NCBI RefSeq assembly: GCF_024204645.1
Contig: NZ_CP100351.1
Coordinates: 682,001-746,000 of the forward strand
Source of the DNA: Desulfomicrobium sp. ZS1
GTDB lineage: Bacteria; Desulfobacterota; Desulfovibrionia; Desulfovibrionales; Desulfomicrobiaceae
Reading direction: 5' to 3'
Length of the DNA: 64,000 bases
Shown: positions 59,721 to 64,000 of the stretch, one piece after another
Numbering within the stretch: the stretch's first letter is position 1
How the letters are laid out: each line of letters begins with the position of its first letter
Notes under the pieces: model-generated
Told to the model about the DNA's origin: nothing
Databases searched by the model: none
Seen by the model: only the letters and a program-made list of their open reading frames with translations
Translations under genes and position numbers: made by a program

Positions 59721-61967
59721 ATGCCCACCCCACTTGATATTTTGCGTACGGTTTTTGGTTACGACGGGTTCGTCGGACCGCAGGAAGCCATTATCGAAAC
59801 CCTGCTGGCCGGTCGCGACGCCGTGGTGCTCATGCCCACCGGCGGGGGAAAGTCCCTGTGCTACCAGATTCCGGCCCTGATCCGGCCTGGCACCGCCGTG
59901 GTCGTGTCGCCGCTCATAGCGCTCATGCGCGACCAGGTACAGAGTCTGACCCAGAACGGGGTGCGCGCCGCCTATCTCAACTCCTCGCTTTCGGCGGCCG
60001 AGGCCCGCGGCGTGGAGGCCGAGCTGCTGGCCGGACGGCTGGACCTGATTTATGTCGCTCCGGAGCGCCTGTTTCTGCCCGGTTTTCTGGAACAGCTCGG
60101 GCGCATCCCGCTGGCGCTTTTCGCCATTGACGAGGCGCACTGCGTGTCCCAATGGGGCCACGATTTTCGGCCGGAGTACACCCGCCTCGGGATGATTGCC
60201 GAGCGCTTTGCCGAGGTGCCGCGTCTGGCCCTGACCGCAACGGCGGATGATTTGACCCGGGCGGACATCATCCGGCAGCTGCGTCTGGAATCGGCGCAGG
60301 TCTTCGCCTCGGGCTTCGACCGGCCGGGTATCCGCTATCTTGTCGCCCTGAAGGACCACCCGGAGCAGCAGCTCGCGAATTTTTTGCGTGCGCAGCCACC
60401 CGGCGAGGCGGGCATTGTCTACCGCATGTCCCGCAAGAAGGTCGAGGCCACGGCCGCGAGCCTGTGCAAGCAGGGTTTTGCGGCCCTGCCCTATCATGCC
60501 GGGCTGGACCCGGCCACGCGCGAGCGCAACCAGGAGCGTTTCATGCGCGAGGACGGGGTGATCATGGTCGCCACCGTGGCTTTCGGCATGGGCGTGGACA
60601 AGCCCAACGTGCGTTTCGTGGTCCATCTCGATCCGCCGACCAGCCTTGAGGCCTATCATCAGGAGACGGGCCGCGCCGGGCGTGACGGTTTGCCCGCCGT
60701 GGCCCTCATGACCTACGGCCTGGGCGACATCGCCATGCTGCGCCGACTGGTGGCCATGGACGCGGGATCATCCCGTCTCCCCGTCGATACCGGCGAGGGG
60801 CGCGGCGAAAGCCGGACGCGGCACGAGCGGCTCAAGCAGCAAAAATTGACCTCTCTCTTGGGGTACTGCGAGACCACCAACTGCCGGCGGCAGGTGTTGC
60901 TGCGCTATTTTGGGGAAGACCTGCCCCGGCCCTGCGGCAACTGCGATATCTGTTTGAATCCCGTTGAATCCTGGGACGGGACGGTGGCGGCCCAGAAGGC
61001 TCTGTCCACCATTTACCGGGTCAAGGAAGGCTTTGGCGCAGGGCATCTGGCCGATGTGTTGGTCGGCAAGCAGACACGGGCCATTGAGCGTTGGGGCCAC
61101 GAGACGGTCTCGACGTTCGGCATCGGCACGGAGCTCTCCCGGCCGGAGTGGCTGAGCGTCTATCGCCAACTGGTGGCGGCTGGTCTGGCCGACGTGGATA
61201 TGGAGGGCTATGGAGCCTTGAAGCTCAATGCCCAAAGCTGGGAAGTTATGAAGGGCGGGCGGAAAGTCGCGCTGCGCCGCGACCCGGTCCCGGTGAAGGG
61301 GGTGCAAAAGTCGCCTGTGTCCAAGGTGGCGGAGGTGTCCTCGCCCGAGGCCCGCGAACTCTGGGAAAGTCTGCGCGCATTGCGGCTGGAGATTTCCCGC
61401 GAACAGGGCGTGCCGCCCTATGCGGTTTTTTCGGATCGGACTCTTTTGGAGATGGTGCGCTACAGGCCGCGAGGCGTCGAGGATCTGCTTGGCATTAGCG
61501 GGGTGGGGCGGATGAAGCTTACGGCCTATGGGGAGCGTTTTGCCGAGGTTCTGCAGCGCCATGAGTCCGAACACGGTCGTCCGGAGGACGTGCCGGACGC
61601 TCCCGCGCCGCGCGTGCAGAAGACAACGTCCGGGCCGCAGGTCCTGTCCGTCACGGAACAGACCAGCCTGGAGCTGTTCCGGGAAAACGGGACCGTCGAG
61701 GCGGTGGCCGGGGCCAGGGGGCTGAAGCCTGCGACCATCTATGGGCATCTGGTCAAGGCCATCGCCCAGGGACATGTCACGGCGGCGGAGGTTACGGGGC
61801 TGACCCGCAGTCAACTCTCCCGCATTGAGGAGAGCATCGGGTCCATGCGGCTGCGCGGCTCGGCCTCGCTGGGCGCGGTGATCGAGGCGCTTGACGGAGA
61901 GTTCAGCTACGAGATCCTGCGTTGCGTCCAGGCCCAGATGCTCCGCGAGCACGCGGAGCAGGCATGA
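59721..61967 (+). CDS. recQ: ATP-dependent DNA helicase RecQ
   Basis: A 748-residue RecQ. The helicase core has Walker [17 protein letters not shown] and the DEAH box [18 protein letters not shown]. Zinc-binding cysteines lie in CETTNCRRQ and CGNCDIC, followed by a winged RQC domain and an HRDC domain ([19 protein letters not shown]). The C-terminus has a helix-turn-helix-like extension ([20 protein letters not shown]). ATG 59721 has AGAGGT upstream; an upstream in-frame start has none. It overlaps the next gene by 4 bases. Confidence 0.94.
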   Translation: MPTPLDILRTVFGYDGFVGPQEAIIETLLAGRDAVVLMPTGGGKSLCYQIPALIRPGTAVVVSPLIALMRDQVQSLTQNGVRAAYLNSSLSAAEARGVEAELLAGRLDLIYVAPERLFLPGFLEQLGRIPLALFAIDEAHCVSQWGHDFRPEYTRLGMIAERFAEVPRLALTATADDLTRADIIRQLRLESAQVFASGFDRPGIRYLVALKDHPEQQLANFLRAQPPGEAGIVYRMSRKKVEATAASLCKQGFAALPYHAGLDPATRERNQERFMREDGVIMVATVAFGMGVDKPNVRFVVHLDPPTSLEAYHQETGRAGRDGLPAVALMTYGLGDIAMLRRLVAMDAGSSRLPVDTGEGRGESRTRHERLKQQKLTSLLGYCETTNCRRQVLLRYFGEDLPRPCGNCDICLNPVESWDGTVAAQKALSTIYRVKEGFGAGHLADVLVGKQTRAIERWGHETVSTFGIGTELSRPEWLSVYRQLVAAGLADVDMEGYGALKLNAQSWEVMKGGRKVALRRDPVPVKGVQKSPVSKVAEVSSPEARELWESLRALRLEISREQGVPPYAVFSDRTLLEMVRYRPRGVEDLLGISGVGRMKLTAYGERFAEVLQRHESEHGRPEDVPDAPAPRVQKTTSGPQVLSVTEQTSLELFRENGTVEAVAGARGLKPATIYGHLVKAIAQGHVTAAEVTGLTRSQLSRIEESIGSMRLRGSASLGAVIEALDGEFSYEILRCVQAQMLREHAEQA

Positions 61968-63067
61968 AAATCTATCTTGTCGGCGGGGCCGTGCGTGATC
62001 AGGTGCGGGGCCATGAACCCGTGGATCTTGATTTCGTGGCCGTCGGCGGGGACGAAAGGGAACTGCGGCGACGGGTGCCGGGCCTGACCAGGGTCGGCCA
62101 AGGCATCCCGGTCTTTGTGCGCGGGTCCAGCCAGTACACCCTTTCGGATTTTTCGAGCATCGAGGACGATCTTTGTTCCCGCGATCTGACCATAAACGCC
62201 CTGGCCAGGGACGAGTCCGGCGAAATTGTGGCCCATCCCCGGGCGCTTTCGGACCTGCGCGAAAAGATTCTGCGCCCTGTGGCCCCGGCCAATTTTCTGG
62301 CCGATCCCCTGCGGGCGATCCGCGCGGCCCGTTTTGCCGCCGCATTTCCCGATTTCACGGTGCATGCGCAGCTCGTGGAGGCCATGCGCGGCGTCACGGT
62401 CGATGCGCTCGGTCAGGTGGCGGCGGAAAGGGTCGGGCAGGAGGTCTTGAAGGCCTGCGCCGCCTCTGCGCCGGGGAATTTTCTGCGCGTGCTGCAGGCC
62501 GGGGACAAGCTCGCGCCGTGGCTGGTCGAGTTCAGGGACGCGCACGCGATCCCGGCCGGTCCGCCCCGGTTTCATGATGCGAGCGTGCTGGAACATACCG
62601 CCAGGGTCATGGACCGGTGCGCCGGAGACGGCCTTGGGGTCTGGATGGCGCTGTGTCACGACCTGGGCAAGACCGTGACGGCCCCCGAACTTCTGCCTCA
62701 TCATCACGGGCACGAGGCGATCGGTCCGGATATGGCCCAAAGCCTGGCCCGGCGCTTGCGTCTTCCGAACCGCCATGGCGCGGCCGGGAGTCTGGCCGCG
62801 CGCTGGCACATGGCCGCCGGATGTTACGACGGCCTGAAACCTTCGACGCGGGTGCGCCTGCTGCTGGCGCTCGATAAGGCCGGGATAATGGAGAGTTTTT
62901 TTCGGATGGTGGCGGCGGACCAGGGCGGTGAGCAGCTGGAACGGGCGCGGCGCGAACTGGATCTGATCACGTCCGTGCGCCTGCCCGAGAAGCATCGTAA
63001 TCTGGGGCCCAAAAGCGCTGAAATCCTTTTGATGATGCGTTGCGAGGCGCTTTCCGCCGGGTCCTGA
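61964..63067 (+). CDS. cca: tRNA nucleotidyltransferase / CCA-adding-type enzyme with HD domain
   Basis: A 367-residue protein. The nucleotidyltransferase motif is [13 protein letters not shown] followed by the DLDFVAVGG metal site. The head region is RDLTINALA and [15 protein letters not shown]-terminal HD domain (ALCHDLGKT, and LPHHHGHEA) resembles E. coli Cca, which has phosphatase activity. Whether it adds the whole CCA or only part (some bacteria split the task) cannot be decided here. The start is given by the 4-base overlap with recQ. Confidence 0.87.
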   Translation: MKIYLVGGAVRDQVRGHEPVDLDFVAVGGDERELRRRVPGLTRVGQGIPVFVRGSSQYTLSDFSSIEDDLCSRDLTINALARDESGEIVAHPRALSDLREKILRPVAPANFLADPLRAIRAARFAAAFPDFTVHAQLVEAMRGVTVDALGQVAAERVGQEVLKACAASAPGNFLRVLQAGDKLAPWLVEFRDAHAIPAGPPRFHDASVLEHTARVMDRCAGDGLGVWMALCHDLGKTVTAPELLPHHHGHEAIGPDMAQSLARRLRLPNRHGAAGSLAARWHMAAGCYDGLKPSTRVRLLLALDKAGIMESFFRMVAADQGGEQLERARRELDLITSVRLPEKHRNLGPKSAEILLMMRCEALSAGS

Positions 63068-63125
63068 AGGGGCTTGACGGGACTGGATGGTCGGACATGC
63101 CGGGACGAGTCCCGCAGGAGGTTTT

Positions 63126-64000
63126 ATGCGGCGGTCTGTTTCAAGCGGCGTGGCAGTGATGGCTCTTGTTTTTTGTCTTTTTGCGCTGACGGCGCACGCC
63201 GCCTCCGATGGAACATCGAAGGTCCCGGAATCGCGCGGCGCGGCGGGTGACGTTCTGGTTTATGAGCGTCAGGGCTGGATCTGGAGCTGCGATGGCGAGG
63301 GCGGGAATCAGAAGCGGCTGATCCGGGGCGCACGGCCCGGGTTAAGCGCGGACGGGCGGCTGATCGCCTTTTTCCGGCCGAGCGAGGGCAAAAATTCCGA
63401 GGAAATGTCCGATTTGTGGATTTATGATGCAAAGAGCGCAGCTGAGAGGCGGATCGCGTCTGCGCTTTTCGCCGCGTCTTCTCCGGTCTGGTCCGGGCAG
63501 GGCGCTTGGGTCGCCTTTTTGGCCCGCGACGCTCGTGCGCTCACCAGAATCGTGGTCCTGGCGGCCGACGGTTCAGGACTGCGCGTCCCTTTGCGTGAAG
63601 GCGACGAGGGCGCGGGGTTTCTCTGCGCCCTGTCCATCACGCCTGAGGACTCTTTGCTGGTGCATGACATGAGCAATGCCTACTGGGTAGATCCTGCCGG
63701 CGGCGTGCTCAAAAGCGTGCCGCTGGAGAAGATCATGGGTTCACTGGCCACAGGCGTCACCAGCTCGGACACGTTTTCGGTCTGCCCGACGGACGAGACG
63801 GTGCTTGTCTTCAGCCATGCGGTTCCCGGGACTGCCCTTTTCGAGAAGATCATGCACGAGCCAAGCTCGGCCCTGTCCCTGCATGACAGCTGGGTTGGGG
63901 TCGGAAAAAACATGCAGATCACGCCGCAGGACGTTACCGCTTTCGATCCGGTCTGGTCCCGGGACGGCAAACGGATCTATTTTATCGGCTACAAGGATAC
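63126..64000 (+). CDS. Secreted TolB-like PD40 propeller protein (incomplete at window end)
   Basis: The first 291 residues are visible, and the gene runs off the window. The signal peptide is near LVFCLFALTAHAA. PD40/WD40-like blade motifs follow (PGLSADGRLIAFFRPSEG, SPVWSGQGAWVAFL, and FDPVWSRDGKRIYFI). The resemblance to TolB is in fold only; no tol genes lie near. AGGAGG precedes ATG 63126. Confidence 0.8.
   Translation, partial: MRRSVSSGVAVMALVFCLFALTAHAASDGTSKVPESRGAAGDVLVYERQGWIWSCDGEGGNQKRLIRGARPGLSADGRLIAFFRPSEGKNSEEMSDLWIYDAKSAAERRIASALFAASSPVWSGQGAWVAFLARDARALTRIVVLAADGSGLRVPLREGDEGAGFLCALSITPEDSLLVHDMSNAYWVDPAGGVLKSVPLEKIMGSLATGVTSSDTFSVCPTDETVLVFSHAVPGTALFEKIMHEPSSALSLHDSWVGVGKNMQITPQDVTAFDPVWSRDGKRIYFIGYKD

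Noticed and set aside
1-64000. CRISPR arrays, rRNA and tRNA genes
   Set aside because: No regularly spaced identical repeats with spacers were seen, and no cloverleaf with a GTTCRANNC T-loop was found, including at the att sites of the element. A tRNAscan run would settle minor cases.

Overview
The window is about 60% G+C and looks like the chromosome of a sulfate-reducing bacterium of the Desulfovibrionota, most likely Desulfomicrobium-like. The reasons are the gene content (NfnAB/sulfide dehydrogenase, a short-type hybrid-cluster protein with its own oxidoreductase and ferredoxin, branched-chain amino-acid and TRAP transporters, many 4Fe-4S proteins, sigma-54 regulators) and its gene order. 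The genus is an inference; no rRNA or tRNA gene was seen. Dense operons are joined by ATGA-type overlaps.

Layout. 1-6.8 kb: miaB, a DUF151 nuclease-family gene and a PHP phosphoesterase, then the complete Tol-Pal envelope system (tolQ, tolR, tolA-like, tolB, pal), ended by a strong terminator. 6.8-21 kb: the osmoregulated periplasmic glucan genes opgG, a small membrane gene and opgH (minus strand), cut in two by a 9.67-kb integrated element (9053-18732). 21-30.5 kb: a NifA-like activator, a YihY-family membrane protein, hcp divergent from a GltD-like flavoprotein and ferredoxin gene, a NapH-like membrane ferredoxin, a methyltransferase and a CD3324-type HTH protein. 30.8-38 kb: a QmcA/NfeD pair, an IclR regulator and livKHMGF. 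38-44.4 kb: nfnAB and a TRAP transporter (dctPQM) behind an AT-rich leader. 44.4-50.4 kb: znuA-znuC-znuB-zur with tandem candidate Zur boxes, divergent from a ferredoxin-nitroreductase and a homocysteine methyltransferase/MTHFR fusion. 50.4-59.3 kb (minus strand): an SH3-like envelope protein, a sigma-54 two-component pair, an ABC importer without a visible binding protein, and a FecR/OmpA/CHASE2-HD-GYP module. 59.7-64 kb: recQ, a CCA-adding-type nucleotidyltransferase and the start of a TolB-like propeller protein.

The most interesting object is the integrated element. It carries a tyrosine integrase, an AlpA/Vis-like HTH protein, a primase-helicase, an Ogr/Delta-type zinc-finger activator and about a dozen small unknown genes, but no recognisable capsid, tail, portal, terminase or lysis genes. 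This gene set resembles a P4-like phage satellite. Its 14-bp direct-repeat core is exactly the first 14 bases of opgH, so integration keeps the opgH start codon but strips off its ribosome-binding site and operon. A two-mismatch 21-bp repeat built from ACCCWACCT boxes lies inside both ends and looks like integrase arm sites. Upstream of the Ogr-like gene, a dyad is centred about 55 bp before the predicted start of transcription, the spacing used by Ogr/Delta activators.
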